The position numbers were made by a program, and so were the translations under genes. From Tolypothrix brevis GSE-NOS-MK-07-07A (GTDB lineage Bacteria; Cyanobacteriota; Cyanobacteriia; Cyanobacteriales; Nostocaceae): a stretch of 64,000 bases of DNA. This document shows positions 44,728 through 54,645 of this stretch, piece after piece (position 1 is the first letter of the stretch; every line of letters starts with the position of its first letter). Under the pieces are notes generated by a model. It did not search any database. It was given only the letters and a program-made list of their open reading frames with translations, and had not been told where the DNA came from. The stretch spans positions 124,001 through 188,000 of the forward strand of contig JAHHIJ010000003.1 of assembly GCA_019358985.1 (NCBI GenBank), in the 5' to 3' direction.

Positions 44728-46011
44728 CTATGCTAAAGCTGGTACGGGAATTTCTAAGTGAGGATACAGGGGGAAGCGATCGCACAATGCTGCAACTCGT
44801 CGCTGACAATCAGCAGCTACTGTCTCTGATTCTGGAGAAAGCAGGCGATCGGCAATAATATTCCCAATTTCAGTAAATTCACTTACTCCCATGCCCCGCG
44901 TTGTCATTGCTGGGGAACCCAACCTCAGACCGCTGGTCACAAATGGGGACTCTGGATCGAAGGGAACTGTATTTTTGTTGGTGGTAACATTCACAACACT
45001 CAACAGTTGTTCGGCTTGCTTGCCTGTCATGCCGACAGAGCGTAAGTCCACTAACATCAAGTGATTGTCAGTACCATTTGACACCAATTTAAAGTCCCGA
45101 TTTATCAGTTGATTTGCTAAGGCGCGAGAATTCTCAATTACTTGAGCCGAATAAGCTTTAAATTCTGGCTTCATAGCTTCGGCAAAAGCCACTGCTTTAC
45201 CAGCAATCACATGTTCTAAAGGTCCACCTTGAGAACCTGGGAAAACTGATTTATCCAGCTTTTTACCTAATTCTGGGTCACGGGTCAATATTATACCACT
45301 TCTGGGACCGCGTAGAGTTTTATGGGTAGTTGTGGTAACTACATCACAATAAGGGATGGGATTGGGGTGCAGACCGCTAGCAACCAAACCGGCAATGTGG
45401 GCAATATCTGCCAGTAAGTATGCACCGATTTCATCAGCGATGCTGCGGAATTTTTCAAAGTCAATTATACGAGGATAAGCCGAATAACCGCAAATTAAAA
45501 GCTTAGGACGCTCCCTAAGCGCCTGCTCTCGAATTTGCTCGTAATCAAGCTGTTCTGTTTCCTTGCTCACACCGTAGTGAGAAGCTTGAAACCACTTACC
45601 GGACACATTTACGGGTGAACCGTGGGTGAGATGTCCCCCATGAGACAAATCCATCCCCATGATTTTATCACCGGGTTGCAGCAGCGTTAAAAATACAGCA
45701 AAATTCGCTTGCGCGCCAGAATGGGGTTGAACATTGGCATGAGCAGCACCAAACAACTCTTTTGCACGGTCAATTGCTAGTTGTTCGATTTTGTCAACGA
45801 ACTCACAACCGCCATAATAACGCTTACCAGGTAATCCCTCGGCATATTTATTAGTGAGGATTGAACCTTGAGCCGCAAGTACAGCAGCTGAGGTAAAGTT
45901 CTCACTAGCAATCAATTCCAAGTGATCACGTTGACGTTGTAGTTCTTGGTTAATCAATTGCGCGATCGCCGGATCGGCAAAGGCGAGAATTTCTGAGTTA
46001 TTTCTAGTCAC
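44728..46011 (-). CDS. glyA: Serine hydroxymethyltransferase
   Basis: This is a 427-residue PLP enzyme interconverting serine and glycine with tetrahydrofolate. It shows [38 protein letters not shown], the PLP lysine in [19 protein letters not shown], and [12 protein letters not shown]. It belongs to one-carbon metabolism and photorespiration, as does glcD. Transcription appears independent of the polysaccharide transferase downstream, with a 167-bp gap. Confidence 0.97.
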   Translation of the reverse strand: MTRNNSEILAFADPAIAQLINQELQRQRDHLELIASENFTSAAVLAAQGSILTNKYAEGLPGKRYYGGCEFVDKIEQLAIDRAKELFGAAHANVQPHSGAQANFAVFLTLLQPGDKIMGMDLSHGGHLTHGSPVNVSGKWFQASHYGVSKETEQLDYEQIREQALRERPKLLICGYSAYPRIIDFEKFRSIADEIGAYLLADIAHIAGLVASGLHPNPIPYCDVVTTTTHKTLRGPRSGIILTRDPELGKKLDKSVFPGSQGGPLEHVIAGKAVAFAEAMKPEFKAYSAQVIENSRALANQLINRDFKLVSNGTDNHLMLVDLRSVGMTGKQAEQLLSVVNVTTNKNTVPFDPESPFVTSGLRLGSPAMTTRGMGVSEFTEIGNIIADRLLSPESETVAADCQRRVAALCDRFPLYPHLEIPVPALA

Positions 46012-46227
46012 TTAAGTTATCCTTAGAGAAAATTTTCCGAACGGTTGATGGGTGAAATGCACCATTCAGGCAGTGTTTGTCTAGTCTCATTTTAACAATG
46101 ACTTACTTATTATTAAATGCAACCTCAATCAATGCGTTAATTATCATAACGTTCTTTACTCATATCGACATGAAACTGCGCTACCCCTAAAATGTCGGTA
46201 AGAATAAGGATATATACGAGGGATTAG

Positions 46228-46425
46228 ATGCTAGTAATTTTAATGGAAGATCAAATCCTTGACCCTCACAAGGTTTGTCAGTCTTGTTTACTTGCTGACA
46301 AAAGCGGTCAACCCCGTTGGCGTCAAGGTCAACTGTGTTGCGGACAAGCTATCCGCAATACTAGCGAACAGCAGCCAAACCAGTACGAGTGTATGATGGG
46401 CTTCCGCATCGCCCATATAGAATAA
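46228..46425 (+). CDS. Small cysteine-containing cyanobacterial protein
   Basis: The 65-residue protein has five Cys (CQSC, LCCGQ and one near the end in YECMMGF). This suggests a small metal- or disulfide-stabilised fold. A GAGGG ribosome-binding site five bases before ATG 46228 supports this start, although ATG 46243 (MEDQILDPHKVCQSC) is a plausible alternative. I do not recognise a named family. It lies upstream of the Tic20-type gene on the same strand. Confidence 0.65.
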   Translation: MLVILMEDQILDPHKVCQSCLLADKSGQPRWRQGQLCCGQAIRNTSEQQPNQYECMMGFRIAHIE

Positions 46426-46508
46426 GCGAATCTGCACTTATAGACCGAGTAACTGCGTTATCCTAAGCTAATAGTGACTATTAAAATTTCACCACAGGAG
46501 AACACATA

Positions 46509-46988
46509 ATGTCTTGGCGTGGGTCTACAACAGTTTCCGATCGCATTTTTGCTTGCTTACCTTATTTACTGCCTGTAATTGAGGTTTTTAGATTCGGAAG
46601 CTCTTTACTGGCACAGTTTCCACCTCTACAACTGGTATTTTTGCCCCTCATACCATTGTTGAAAATTTACTACGGTGTCAGTTATGCCGGACTGATTATT
46701 TTCTTTGCTTTATTTTTCTTTGTAATCAGAAACGAAAAAATCAGTCACTTTGTTCGTTTTAACACAATGCAGGCGATTCTTTTAGACATTGTGATCTTTT
46801 TGTTTAGCATTTTAACTGAGATTATTGGGCTAGTTCCGGCTGGTGGTTTTGCGATACAAACCCTATCCACTACCATTTTTCTCGGCATCATGGGAGGGGT
46901 TGTATATTCTATTGCTCAGTCAGTCCTGGGACGTTACGCAGAAATTCCTGCTATTTCTGATGCCGTTTACATGCAACTGCCACGTTAG
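46509..46988 (+). CDS. Tic20 family (Ycf60-like) membrane protein
   Basis: The 159-residue protein has four hydrophobic helices. The conserved pattern SDRIFACLPYLLPVIEVFRF, then NEKISHFVRFNTMQAILLDI and SVLGRYAEIPAISDAVYMQL, is that of cyanobacterial Tic20 homologues. In chloroplasts Tic20 is a core part of the inner-envelope protein channel, whereas the cyanobacterial role is unclear. A plain ribosome-binding site (ACAGGAG) precedes the ATG. It may be co-transcribed with the small Cys protein upstream. Confidence 0.88.
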   Translation: MSWRGSTTVSDRIFACLPYLLPVIEVFRFGSSLLAQFPPLQLVFLPLIPLLKIYYGVSYAGLIIFFALFFFVIRNEKISHFVRFNTMQAILLDIVIFLFSILTEIIGLVPAGGFAIQTLSTTIFLGIMGGVVYSIAQSVLGRYAEIPAISDAVYMQLPR

Positions 46989-46991
46989 AAG

Positions 46992-47765
46992 TTAACGTTT
47001 GGTTACAGTGTTTTCCAAGCGACCAATACCTTCAATTTCCACGCAGACGCGATCGCCTACATGCAGTTGACCAACCCCGAAAGGCGTACCTGTAAGCACC
47101 ACATCCCCTGGCTGTAGTGTCATCACTTGACTAATATAAGATATGAGAAAATCTGGGGGAAAGACCATTTGATCGATACAAGCAGATTGTACAGGATTTG
47201 CATCTTCATTTAAAAAAGTTTGCAATCTCGCTCCCGGATTTAATTCTCGGACAATCCAAGGACCCAGAGGACAAAAAGTATCAAAACCTTTGGCTCGCGT
47301 CCATTGACCATCGCGTTTTTGTAAATCCCGCGCTGTCACATCATTAGCGATGGTGTAACCCCAAATTTTGGAGTGCGCCTCCTCTGGTGTACAGTCAATA
47401 GTGCGATCGCCTATCACCAGTGCCAACTCTCCTTCATAGTCTACCCGCTGCGACTGCCGAGGATATTTAATTTCTGTCTCTGAGGCAATGATAGATGTCG
47501 GTGGCTTAATAAATATTAATGGCTCAGTCGGTACATCCGTACCCATTTCCGCTGCATGATCTGCATAATTCTTGCCCACAGCGACAATTTTGGAGGGAGA
47601 ACAGGGAGCTAAAATTTGGTAACTGTCTGGTTCCAAGTTTAAATCAGTGGGTTGTCCTTGCAGCCAAGGTGGAGCATCCAACACCTGAACATCTAGGGAT
47701 ATTTGTAATAACCCATAGTAAATAATACCTTCTTGATTTTGAACTCGCACATAGCGCTGCGCCAT
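46992..47765 (-). CDS. Fumarylacetoacetate hydrolase (FAH) family protein
   Basis: The 257-residue FAH-fold enzyme has AVGKNYADHAAEMG, the metal-binding acidic residues in DYEGELALVIGDR and GYTIANDVTARDLQ, and the C-terminal LQPGDVVLTGTPFGVG. This pattern covers acylpyruvate hydrolases, 2-hydroxyhepta-2,4-diene-1,7-dioate isomerases and oxaloacetate decarboxylases. The substrate cannot be set from sequence. It converges on the Tic20-type gene with only a 3-bp gap between stop codons. Confidence 0.88.
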   Translation of the reverse strand: MAQRYVRVQNQEGIIYYGLLQISLDVQVLDAPPWLQGQPTDLNLEPDSYQILAPCSPSKIVAVGKNYADHAAEMGTDVPTEPLIFIKPPTSIIASETEIKYPRQSQRVDYEGELALVIGDRTIDCTPEEAHSKIWGYTIANDVTARDLQKRDGQWTRAKGFDTFCPLGPWIVRELNPGARLQTFLNEDANPVQSACIDQMVFPPDFLISYISQVMTLQPGDVVLTGTPFGVGQLHVGDRVCVEIEGIGRLENTVTKR

Positions 47766-47987
47766 AACTTTTGATGAATATCCTTATTTGTAATTAAAAG
47801 CTGGGATTCTTAGATTTGAACTAGGCGAAAAGAGGAACGTTGTTGATTAAAATAGAAAGCTGCTAAGATTATAATTCCTTGTTGCGTGACTATGTTGATC
47901 GGTGTTGGTTAAAGTGCCAAAGCGAACTTTTTCCAAATCGACATGGGACATCAGCAGCCTTTTTGTCCATAAGGAGACACACATTCC

Positions 47988-48314
47988 ATGAAAATAGTTT
48001 ACGAAACAATGTACATCCTGCGTCCTGACTTGGGAGAAGAACAGGTAGAGCAAGCAGTCAATAAATACCAGAACTTCCTTCGGGAGAAAGGTGCAGACAA
48101 TATCGAAATTCAAAATCGCGGTAAGCGTCGTCTGGCTTATGAAATCAATCGTAACCGAGACGGCATCTACATCCAAATGAATTACACTGGACCTGGAGCA
48201 GCGATCGCTCCGATGGAACGTGCGATGCGTTTAAGCGAAGAGGTAATTCGCTACCTAACCATCAAGCAGGACATCCCTGAGGAAAAACCAGAACCAGAAG
48301 TCGTCGCTTCATAA
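47988..48314 (+). CDS. rpsF: 30S ribosomal protein S6
   Basis: The 108-residue S6 begins [20 protein letters not shown] and contains [20 protein letters not shown], the beta-sheet that binds S18 and 16S rRNA. An AAGGAG ribosome-binding site lies about a dozen bases upstream of the ATG. The gene stands alone rather than in an rpsF-ssb-rpsR operon, which is usual in cyanobacteria. A pyrimidine-rich low-complexity run follows at about 48400-48430. Confidence 0.97.
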   Translation: MKIVYETMYILRPDLGEEQVEQAVNKYQNFLREKGADNIEIQNRGKRRLAYEINRNRDGIYIQMNYTGPGAAIAPMERAMRLSEEVIRYLTIKQDIPEEKPEPEVVAS

Positions 48315-48607
48315 TTAATCTGTCATAGGGCACTTGTACGCTCGCGTTCGGCAAGCTCTCTGTGACACTTTGTCGAAGTATGGGGTATTGGTAATAATTC
48401 TTTCCCCTTTCCCCTTTTCCCTTTCCCCCTCAACAAAATTGCCCATTGCCCAATTCCCCAATCTTTTTTGAAATTTAAATAAATTTTCCTTTTTTTATTT
48501 TTACGGATTTAGTAAGAATGCTACATTAACAAGTACTTGCCAAGGGTAGTACCACTGCCGTTATACCTAAGGTCGAAAAGATTCTTAACACTCAACCGTA
48601 AGTCACT

Positions 48608-49168
48608 GTGAGCCAAGCTGATACCTCTACCATCCAAACTCTTTCTACAGAAGCATCGCAACTGCGCCAAGAATTGCTTCTTCGCGATCAATTAGTGCAA
48701 CAATTATCTCAAGAACTCTTCCGGCTAGTTAAGGGCAATACCAATTTTATGCCCCAACGGTCGGAGACTGAACCAGATTTGAGTCAGTTGCAAGCATTGC
48801 GAGAGCAGCTCCAAGCCGTTGAGCAGCAAGTGACATTCTATCAAGAGCAGATTACGACTCGTGATGCCGAGATTTATGAATTACGGCAGACAGTACAAGA
48901 ATTAAGCGATCGCAGTCGGATGTTGGAACAAGTAGTACAAGAGTTGCCGCAAATTTACCGGCGTAAGTTTGAGGAACGTATGTCTCCAGTCAGAGAAAAA
49001 GTCGCAACGTTACAACGGGAAAATCGCCAATTGCAAGCAGAATTGCAAAGCGTCAGCTATCGGTTAGCACTCAAAACCCGCACAACTAGTCACAGCGGTA
49101 TTGATTTGCCTAATTTTCCTCGTCCAGTATCCGATCAACCAAATATTTCTACCCCTCAGAATGCCTGA
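48608..49168 (+). CDS. Coiled-coil protein of unknown function
   Basis: The 186-residue protein is largely alpha-helical coiled coil (about 10-150), rich in Gln, Glu and Leu, with segments such as LRQELLLRDQLVQQLSQELF and VATLQRENRQLQAELQSVSY. The C-terminal 30 residues are Pro/Ser-rich and probably disordered. The start is GTG. No catalytic motif or membrane segment is visible. Coiled-coil proteins of this size in filamentous cyanobacteria may be cytoskeletal or scaffolding, which is inference. Confidence 0.72.
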   Translation: MSQADTSTIQTLSTEASQLRQELLLRDQLVQQLSQELFRLVKGNTNFMPQRSETEPDLSQLQALREQLQAVEQQVTFYQEQITTRDAEIYELRQTVQELSDRSRMLEQVVQELPQIYRRKFEERMSPVREKVATLQRENRQLQAELQSVSYRLALKTRTTSHSGIDLPNFPRPVSDQPNISTPQNA

Positions 49169-49187
49169 GCTTGAAACTTTATAGTAC

Positions 49188-49218
49188 CAATTTTTTCATC
49201 TGACCGATGAAAAAATTG
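49188..49218. terminator. AT-rich hairpin after the coiled-coil gene
   Basis: CAATTTTTTCATC and GATGAAAAAATTG form a perfect 13-bp stem with a 5-base loop 20 bp after the stop codon. There is no T tract beyond it. The remainder of 49169-49495 holds no gene. Confidence 0.55.
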
Positions 49219-49495
49219 AACTTTGCATAATTACAAAAAATATGCTAAGATAGTTAACTCTATGGAAGTGGTTGCTGGTTATTGCCTAAAACTAAACAAC
49301 CATAAATGGCTTTAAGGAAGGGATAGAGGGGGTTGTAGTTCCCCCGTTGAGGGTTACTCCTAAATAGGTTTTATAGACAATGTAATATTTGCCTACAAGA
49401 TTTACAAAAATAAACAGTCATGTTTATTTAGAGTGTGATTGGTAGTGCAGAACTTGCGCGATCGCTTTACAATTATTCTGTCTACGAGATATAAC

Positions 49496-49846
49496 TCAGC
49501 CTAATACCACCAAATTGGTATCCTTGGCAATGGTGAATATATCTTCGTAAGTATCAAAAATGTCAAAAACAGAGTCTAGTTGGGTAAGTTCCAAAATTAA
49601 CCGCACAGAAGCCGAACAATTGCAAATAACCAAGCGACAACCGCTTTGTCGGGCTACTTTTAATCCTTTTACTAAGGGAACCAAGCCAGAACTATCCATG
49701 AAATCCACTTCAGCTAAATCAATAACCCAGAGTTGGTCACGCTGGGTTTTCACATTAGCCATTTGTTCGCTCAAAGCCTTGCCACCTTCCAAATCTATGC
49801 TTCCTTGAGGTTTGAACAAAATCACTTGACATTCTTGTGTAATCAT
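49496..49846 (-). CDS. STAS domain anti-sigma factor antagonist-like protein
   Basis: The protein is a single STAS domain, starting at MITQECQVILFKPQGSIDLE and with the phosphorylatable Ser region VDFMDSSGLVPLVKGLKVAR. Such proteins act in partner-switching networks with a serine kinase and a PP2C phosphatase. A ten-residue longer N-terminus is possible, but the family start fits Met at 49846. No kinase or phosphatase gene is adjacent. The target could be a sigma-factor or cyclase pathway, which the sequence does not show. Confidence 0.88.
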   Translation of the reverse strand: MITQECQVILFKPQGSIDLEGGKALSEQMANVKTQRDQLWVIDLAEVDFMDSSGLVPLVKGLKVARQSGCRLVICNCSASVRLILELTQLDSVFDIFDTYEDIFTIAKDTNLVVLG

Positions 49847-49876
49847 GAATTTTAGAGGGTAGTTGGAAAACTTCAA

Positions 49877-50431
49877 AAAAACAGAAAAACAACATTAATA
49901 CTGCTTTTCTTTCAGTTAAAAGTCACTGAGTTTACCTTATACCAAGATAAAATCAGTAATGCTTTTTAAAGAGATATTATCAGTATTCATGCCGTATAAT
50001 TTGTGTTAACTTTCATTAATATAGGCATAAGCCTCAAAGAAATTCGGTAACATCCGTATCTTTTACAAAATTTTTATATTTTTCCTAGAGATTTATAAAT
50101 CTTTTGTAAATTTTTGGGATTTTCTCGCCGTAAATCTGCGGATATGATATTGACTAATATAACTGAAGAATAATTATTGAATTTTGTCTATATCAGGACT
50201 TACTTACGCAATAACTCTCCCAAACTCTTACTTGTTGGCGTTCTTGGCGTCCTTCTCGATTCGGGGAGACGCTAACGCGTTCGCGTCAGCCTCTCGCAGA
50301 GAAGGCGGTTCGTTTTTTGGTATTTTTGCGTAAGTCCTATACATAACAAGTGGAATTTAATTGACACACCACTCAGAAAAGAGCAAAGATAGATAATAAT
50401 AGTAAAAATTGGTTTCATATGGCGGTGCTGG
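49877..50431. other. Intergenic region containing a MITE-like element
   Basis: AT-rich sequence at 49877-50190 shows no gene. A 144-bp element with inverted ends follows, then the dedA promoter region. Confidence 0.6.
50195..50338. mobile_element. 144-bp MITE-like element with AGGACTTACGCA ends
   Basis: The left end is AGGACTTACTTACGCA and the right end TTGCGTAAGTCCT, an imperfect inverted pair. Inside is a GC-richer core with an imperfect palindrome around GCTAACGCG (50271-50279) and no coding sequence. The end motif also occurs at 8318, 8404 and 52442. Confidence 0.65.
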
Positions 50432-51064
50432 ATGTCTCTTGAGTTTATGTCGCTAGAAAACATTCAGGAAGTTGCCCACCACTATGGTTATTGGGCTGTT
50501 TTTTTGGGAATTTTGCTAGAAAATTTAGGAATTCCCCTTCCTGGTGAAACCGTCACTATAGTCGGTGGGTTTCTTGCTGGCAGTAATGAATTAAATTATT
50601 GGCTGGTTTTGGGTAATGCGATCGCCGGTGCTGTGATTGGTGGTATTTGCGGCTATTGGATTGGTAGATTTGGCGGTTGGTCTTTTTTGCTGCGAGTTGG
50701 TAGCATTTTTCGGATTTCTGAACAGCGGCTACTGAATATTAAAGATAAATTTAATGAAAATGCTGGTAAAACTGTATTCTTTGGGCGCTTTTTGGCATTA
50801 CTGCGAGTTTTTGCTTCGCCACTAGCGGGTATAGTGGAAATGCCCTTTGGAAAATTCTTTGTATATAACTTAGCAGGAGCAACTACGTGGGCTAGTGCAA
50901 TGGTGACATTAGCTTTCTTTGCGGGAAAAATTGTTCCCTTAGAACAATTGGTTACTTGGGCAAGTCAATTTGCGATCGCAGCCTTGCTAATTCTGGTTGC
51001 AGTCATAGTTATACCGCTGTGGTTGGAGGCTAGGCAAACTAAGGAATTAGGGAGTGGGGAGTAG
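50432..51064 (+). CDS. DedA family membrane protein
   Basis: The 210-residue polytopic protein has the DedA/SNARE-associated core: ILLENLGIPLPGETVTIVGG, GYWIGRFGGWSFLLRVG, then FFGRFLALLRVFASPLAGIV and GATTWASAMV. The acidic and arginine residues in GEx and FxGRF are preserved. DedA proteins flip or transport undecaprenyl phosphate or phospholipids, depending on branch. Two adjacent ATGs (50432 and 50447) could serve as start, and the first was chosen by convention only. It converges with argG through a shared hairpin. Confidence 0.9.
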   Translation: MSLEFMSLENIQEVAHHYGYWAVFLGILLENLGIPLPGETVTIVGGFLAGSNELNYWLVLGNAIAGAVIGGICGYWIGRFGGWSFLLRVGSIFRISEQRLLNIKDKFNENAGKTVFFGRFLALLRVFASPLAGIVEMPFGKFFVYNLAGATTWASAMVTLAFFAGKIVPLEQLVTWASQFAIAALLILVAVIVIPLWLEARQTKELGSGE

Positions 51065-51076
51065 AGAATTTTGTTA

Positions 51077-51115
51077 GTGGATGGTGGTTAAAAAGCACTT
51101 CTAACCACCATCCAC
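51077..51115. terminator. Bidirectional hairpin between dedA and argG
   Basis: GTGGATGGTGGTTA and TAACCACCATCCAC form a perfect 14-bp stem with an 11-base loop in the gap between the convergent stop codons. No long T tract is present. It may serve both transcripts. Confidence 0.65.
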
Positions 51116-51121
51116 TATCTA

Positions 51122-52324
51122 CTAACCTCTTAAGCGTTGTGCCCAAATACGTGTTGGTAGTCCCCAAACGTAAATAAAGCCTTCAGCTGCTTTATGATCG
51201 AATTGATCCTCAGCTCCGTAGGTTGCCAAATCTGGTGTGTAAAGGGTATTTTCAGAACTACGTCCGACTATGGTGGCGTTACCCTTAAACAGTTTTAATC
51301 GCACAGTTCCAGAAACTTGCTCTTGAGTTTTTTGAATAAACGCATCCAATGCCGCTTTGAGTGGACTGTACCACAAACCGTTGTAAACCATTTGGGTATA
51401 AGTTTCTTCAATACCACGCTTGTAGTGGGTGATATCTGCGGTTAAAGTCAGACTTTCTAAATCTCGGTGTGCTTGAATTAATACTAACATTGCGGGTGAT
51501 TCGTAAATTTCCCGCGATTTAATGCCTACCAAGCGGTTTTCTATCATATCAATCCGCCCGATACCGTGGTTGCCAACTGAAGAGTTGAGTTGTTCAATTA
51601 GCGCAACTGGGTTTTTAGCTTCACCGTTGAGGGTGGTAGGAATGCCTTGAGTGAAACCGATTTCAATGTATTCTGGTTCATTAGGAGTGTCGGCGATAGC
51701 TTTCGTCATCTGATAAATTTCTTCTGGTGGTTCAACTGCCGGATCTTCCAGAACACCAGCTTCTATGCTACGACCGAGTAAATTTTTGTCAATACTGTAG
51801 GGGGATTTCTTTTTCACCGGCGAGGAAATACCAAAACGTTCCCCATAAGCGATGGTTTCTTCACGACTCATTCCCCATTCCCGCGCTGGGGCAAGTATCT
51901 TCAGATTTGGGTTCAGTGCAGTACAGGATACATCAAAGCGTACCTGATCGTTACCTTTACCGGTGCAACCGTGAGCGATGGCATCTGCACCGTATTTTTC
52001 TGCGGCTTCTACTAATATCTTAGCAATCAACGGACGAGCAAGGGCAGTTCCTAAAGGATAGCGATTTTCATAAAGCGCGTTTGCTTGAATCGCTCCAAAA
52101 GCATAATCTTTAACGAAGATGTCTTTCACATCCGCTACCAAAGATTCACTTGCACCCGATTTTAAAGCTTTTTCTCGAACTGCCTCTAATTCATCTCCCT
52201 GACCTAAATCTGCTGCTAGCGTAATCACCTCTTCTACACCCCACTCATGCATGAGGTAGGGAATGCACACTGAGGTATCTACTCCTCCAGAATATGCCAG
52301 AACAACCTTTTTGGCGCGACCCAT
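51122..52324 (-). CDS. argG: Argininosuccinate synthase
   Basis: The 400-residue enzyme condenses citrulline and aspartate with ATP in arginine synthesis. It has the PP-loop [15 protein letters not shown], the citrulline/aspartate site [16 protein letters not shown] and [20 protein letters not shown]. The start follows a CAGGAG-like site. In nitrogen-fixing cyanobacteria arginine also feeds cyanophycin storage. It is monocistronic, with the start facing the long gap upstream of the glycosyltransferase. Confidence 0.97.
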   Translation of the reverse strand: MGRAKKVVLAYSGGVDTSVCIPYLMHEWGVEEVITLAADLGQGDELEAVREKALKSGASESLVADVKDIFVKDYAFGAIQANALYENRYPLGTALARPLIAKILVEAAEKYGADAIAHGCTGKGNDQVRFDVSCTALNPNLKILAPAREWGMSREETIAYGERFGISSPVKKKSPYSIDKNLLGRSIEAGVLEDPAVEPPEEIYQMTKAIADTPNEPEYIEIGFTQGIPTTLNGEAKNPVALIEQLNSSVGNHGIGRIDMIENRLVGIKSREIYESPAMLVLIQAHRDLESLTLTADITHYKRGIEETYTQMVYNGLWYSPLKAALDAFIQKTQEQVSGTVRLKLFKGNATIVGRSSENTLYTPDLATYGAEDQFDHKAAEGFIYVWGLPTRIWAQRLRG

Positions 52325-52715
52325 TCAAAACTCCTGATAGCACAATGAGTCAATATTATCTAACTAATTTGCTCTTCAAAATATACTTATTTCATCACAT
52401 TGAGGATGTTTGTAAAAACAGGACGGGAGCAACGCCAGTTGCGTAAGTCCTGTGATAAATGATTTGAGTCTACTTTAGTAGACTTGAGCTATTAGCCTTA
52501 GAATTCATTCTGAGGGAGGATCGCAACGAAGCGAGAGTTGAATAACTGTCTTCCAAGAATTTGACGATTTAATCTAGCTCCAGTCATCGTGTAACGAGTG
52601 CTATTGATTATCCGCGTTTATGTGCGGTTTAAAATCCACGCATCGAATAAGGAACAGTCTCAGAGCCTCTGATGTCCTATCTTGGAGATGGATACATAGT
52701 GTTGTGGGTTTAATC
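52325..52715. other. Intergenic region upstream of argG and the glycosyltransferase
   Basis: The region holds an AGGAC/GTCCT-ended short repeat near 52418-52452 and a structured repeat at 52462-52517. A longer in-frame extension of the glycosyltransferase (from 52620) has no family match, so I treat it as noncoding. Confidence 0.55.
52462..52517. repeat. Structured repeat related to the 2908-3079 element
   Basis: The hairpin GAGTCTACT/AGTAGACTT is followed by GAGCTATTAGCC and GAATTCATTCTGAGG. This matches the order GTCCG/CGGACTT, GGCTATCAGCC and GAAATTTATTTCTGGG in the larger element, with changes in stem sequence. It is a partial or diverged copy. Confidence 0.5.
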
Positions 52716-53681
52716 GTGTTTTTTAGCGTTGTTATTCCAACTTACAATCGCCAGCCGATTTTAGAAAAGTGCCTTAAAGCCTTAGAAGCGCAGAAACTGA
52801 GTGATGTAGAGACGCCACATGTCGCGTCTTTAGAAGGTTACGAAATTGTCTTGGTGGATGACGGTTCTACTGATGGCACATTGTCATGGTTGGAAGCAAA
52901 CCAAAGCGAGTTTCCTCATGTGCGAGTTTTTCAACAAAACCACGCTGGACCTGCTGCTGCTCGCAATTTAGGAGTAGAACAGGCAAAAGGTGATATAATT
53001 ATCTTTATTGATAGTGATTTAGTAGTACTTGAGAATTTTTTGCAAGCTCATGAAACTGCATTAATAGAAGGACAAGAGAAATTAGGAAGCGATCGCTTCT
53101 TTACTTACGGTGCAGTTATTAATACTTGTAATTTTGACAACCCCACCGCCGAACCTTATAAAATCACCGATTTTTCCGCTGCATTTTTTGCTACAGGTAA
53201 TGTTGCCATTCCCAAACATTGGTTAGAAAAGTCTGGACTATTTGACACTCGCTTTCAACTCTATGGCTGGGAAGACTTAGAATTAGGCGTCAGACTTAAA
53301 GAACTAGGTTTAAAGCTGATTAAATGTCCAGAAGCAGTCGGTTATCATTGGCATCCACCGTTTAACTTACAGCAAATTAAGAACTTAATTGATAAAGAAA
53401 TTCAACGCGGACGCATGGGAGTTTTATTTTATCAAAAGCATCCAACCTGGGAAGTGCGAATGATGATTCAAATGACTTGGTTGCATCGCTTACTTTGGGG
53501 AATTCTCTCACTCAACGGCACACTTAACGAACGCACAATGGCGCCGTTTTTGCAATGGCTAATTAATTTAGGTAAACCTCAATTAGCTTTAGAAATAGCC
53601 CGAATTTTCCTCAATTGGTATAACGTCAAAGGAGTTTATGCAGCTTACGCTGAACTTCAGCACCAAAATGTTGGTGGGTAG
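52716..53681 (+). CDS. Family 2 glycosyltransferase with an inserted palindrome
   Basis: The GT-A enzyme starts VFFSVVIPTYNRQPILEKCL. I chose the GTG at 52716, which gives the normal family N-terminus. The nucleotide-binding VLVDDGSTDGT and the metal-binding FIDSDLVVLEN (D-x-D) are intact, followed by the acceptor region YGWEDLELGVRLKELG with the ED catalytic pair. Between helix 1 and the DDGS strand an in-frame stretch SDVETPHVASLEG is encoded largely by a palindromic repeat (52806-52833). The enzyme probably builds cell-surface glycans, with donor and acceptor unknown. Confidence 0.88.
   Translation: MFFSVVIPTYNRQPILEKCLKALEAQKLSDVETPHVASLEGYEIVLVDDGSTDGTLSWLEANQSEFPHVRVFQQNHAGPAAARNLGVEQAKGDIIIFIDSDLVVLENFLQAHETALIEGQEKLGSDRFFTYGAVINTCNFDNPTAEPYKITDFSAAFFATGNVAIPKHWLEKSGLFDTRFQLYGWEDLELGVRLKELGLKLIKCPEAVGYHWHPPFNLQQIKNLIDKEIQRGRMGVLFYQKHPTWEVRMMIQMTWLHRLLWGILSLNGTLNERTMAPFLQWLINLGKPQLALEIARIFLNWYNVKGVYAAYAELQHQNVGG
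52806..52833 (+). repeat. Palindromic repeat inside the glycosyltransferase coding sequence
   Basis: GTAGAGACGCCACAT and ATGTCGCGTCTTTAG are imperfect inverted arms of the intergenic family. The frame stays open and the insertion lies between the first helix and the DDGSTDG strand, a loop that can tolerate extra residues. Confidence 0.75.
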
Positions 53682-53847
53682 TGATGCGATTCATCGCGTC
53701 TGTACAATAGTTTTTTCTTTAAAAATGGGCAATTTTTTATGATATACTAGTAGGGTTGTCTAATCTCGCACATCCGGGAATTCGGGTGTTTCCAATTAGG
53801 GAAATACGCCTGGATGGAGGATTAACCCGAATAGGAGCTAAAAAGAT

Positions 53848-54645
53848 ATGCCAGTTGTTTCATTGGCTCAGATGATGGAGTCTGGGGTTCACTTTGGGCA
53901 TCAAACCCGACGTTGGAACCCGAAAATGTCTCCTTACATTTACACTTCGCGTAATGGAGTACATATCATCGACTTGGTGCAAACAGCACAGTTGATGGAA
54001 GATGCTTACAGCTACATGCGATCGCAATCCGAACAAGGCAAAAAATTCCTTTTTGTCGGCACCAAGCGCCAAGCAGCCGGAATCATTGCTCAAGAAGCGG
54101 CTCGTTGTGGTTCCCATTACATCAACCAGCGCTGGTTAGGCGGAATGCTGACAAACTGGACGACAATCAAAACACGAGTAGACCGGCTCAAGGATTTGGA
54201 ACGTCGCGAAGAAAACGGAGCTTTGGATTTATTGCCAAAAAAAGAAGCCTCCATGCTGCGTCGGGAAATGGCAAAGCTCCAGAAATATTTGGGCGGCATT
54301 AAATCAATGCGGAAAGTGCCTGATATTGTGGTAATTGTTGATCAAAAGCGCGAGTATAACGCAGTTCAAGAATGCCAAAAACTCTCGATTCCGATTGTAT
54401 CCATGTTGGATACAAACTGTGACCCAGATGTAGTAGATATTCCGATTCCAGCAAATGATGATGCGATCAGGTCGATCAAACTGATAGTCGGTAAATTGGC
54501 AGATGCCATTTATGAAGGTCGTCACGGTCAGTTGGATGGAGAATTTGAAGATGAAGATTACGATGGTGGCGAGTATGACGAAGACTACGACGAAACCGAG
54601 TATACTGACTCAGTAATTCCCGACGAAGAGGAAGAAGGATCGTAG
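53848..54645 (+). CDS. rpsB: 30S ribosomal protein S2
   Basis: The 265-residue S2 begins [20 protein letters not shown], with [20 protein letters not shown] and the conserved [16 protein letters not shown]. The final 40 residues form a strongly acidic Asp/Glu/Tyr tail, longer than in E. coli. An AGGAG site lies about 12 bases upstream of the ATG. Its stop codon TAG falls at the border of a palindromic repeat. tsf follows after 260 bp, a normal rpsB-tsf arrangement widened by repeats. The 5' leader contains pairing sequences (CCGGGAATTCGG) that could serve autoregulation by S2, which is inference. Confidence 0.97.
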   Translation: MPVVSLAQMMESGVHFGHQTRRWNPKMSPYIYTSRNGVHIIDLVQTAQLMEDAYSYMRSQSEQGKKFLFVGTKRQAAGIIAQEAARCGSHYINQRWLGGMLTNWTTIKTRVDRLKDLERREENGALDLLPKKEASMLRREMAKLQKYLGGIKSMRKVPDIVVIVDQKREYNAVQECQKLSIPIVSMLDTNCDPDVVDIPIPANDDAIRSIKLIVGKLADAIYEGRHGQLDGEFEDEDYDGGEYDEDYDETEYTDSVIPDEEEEGS

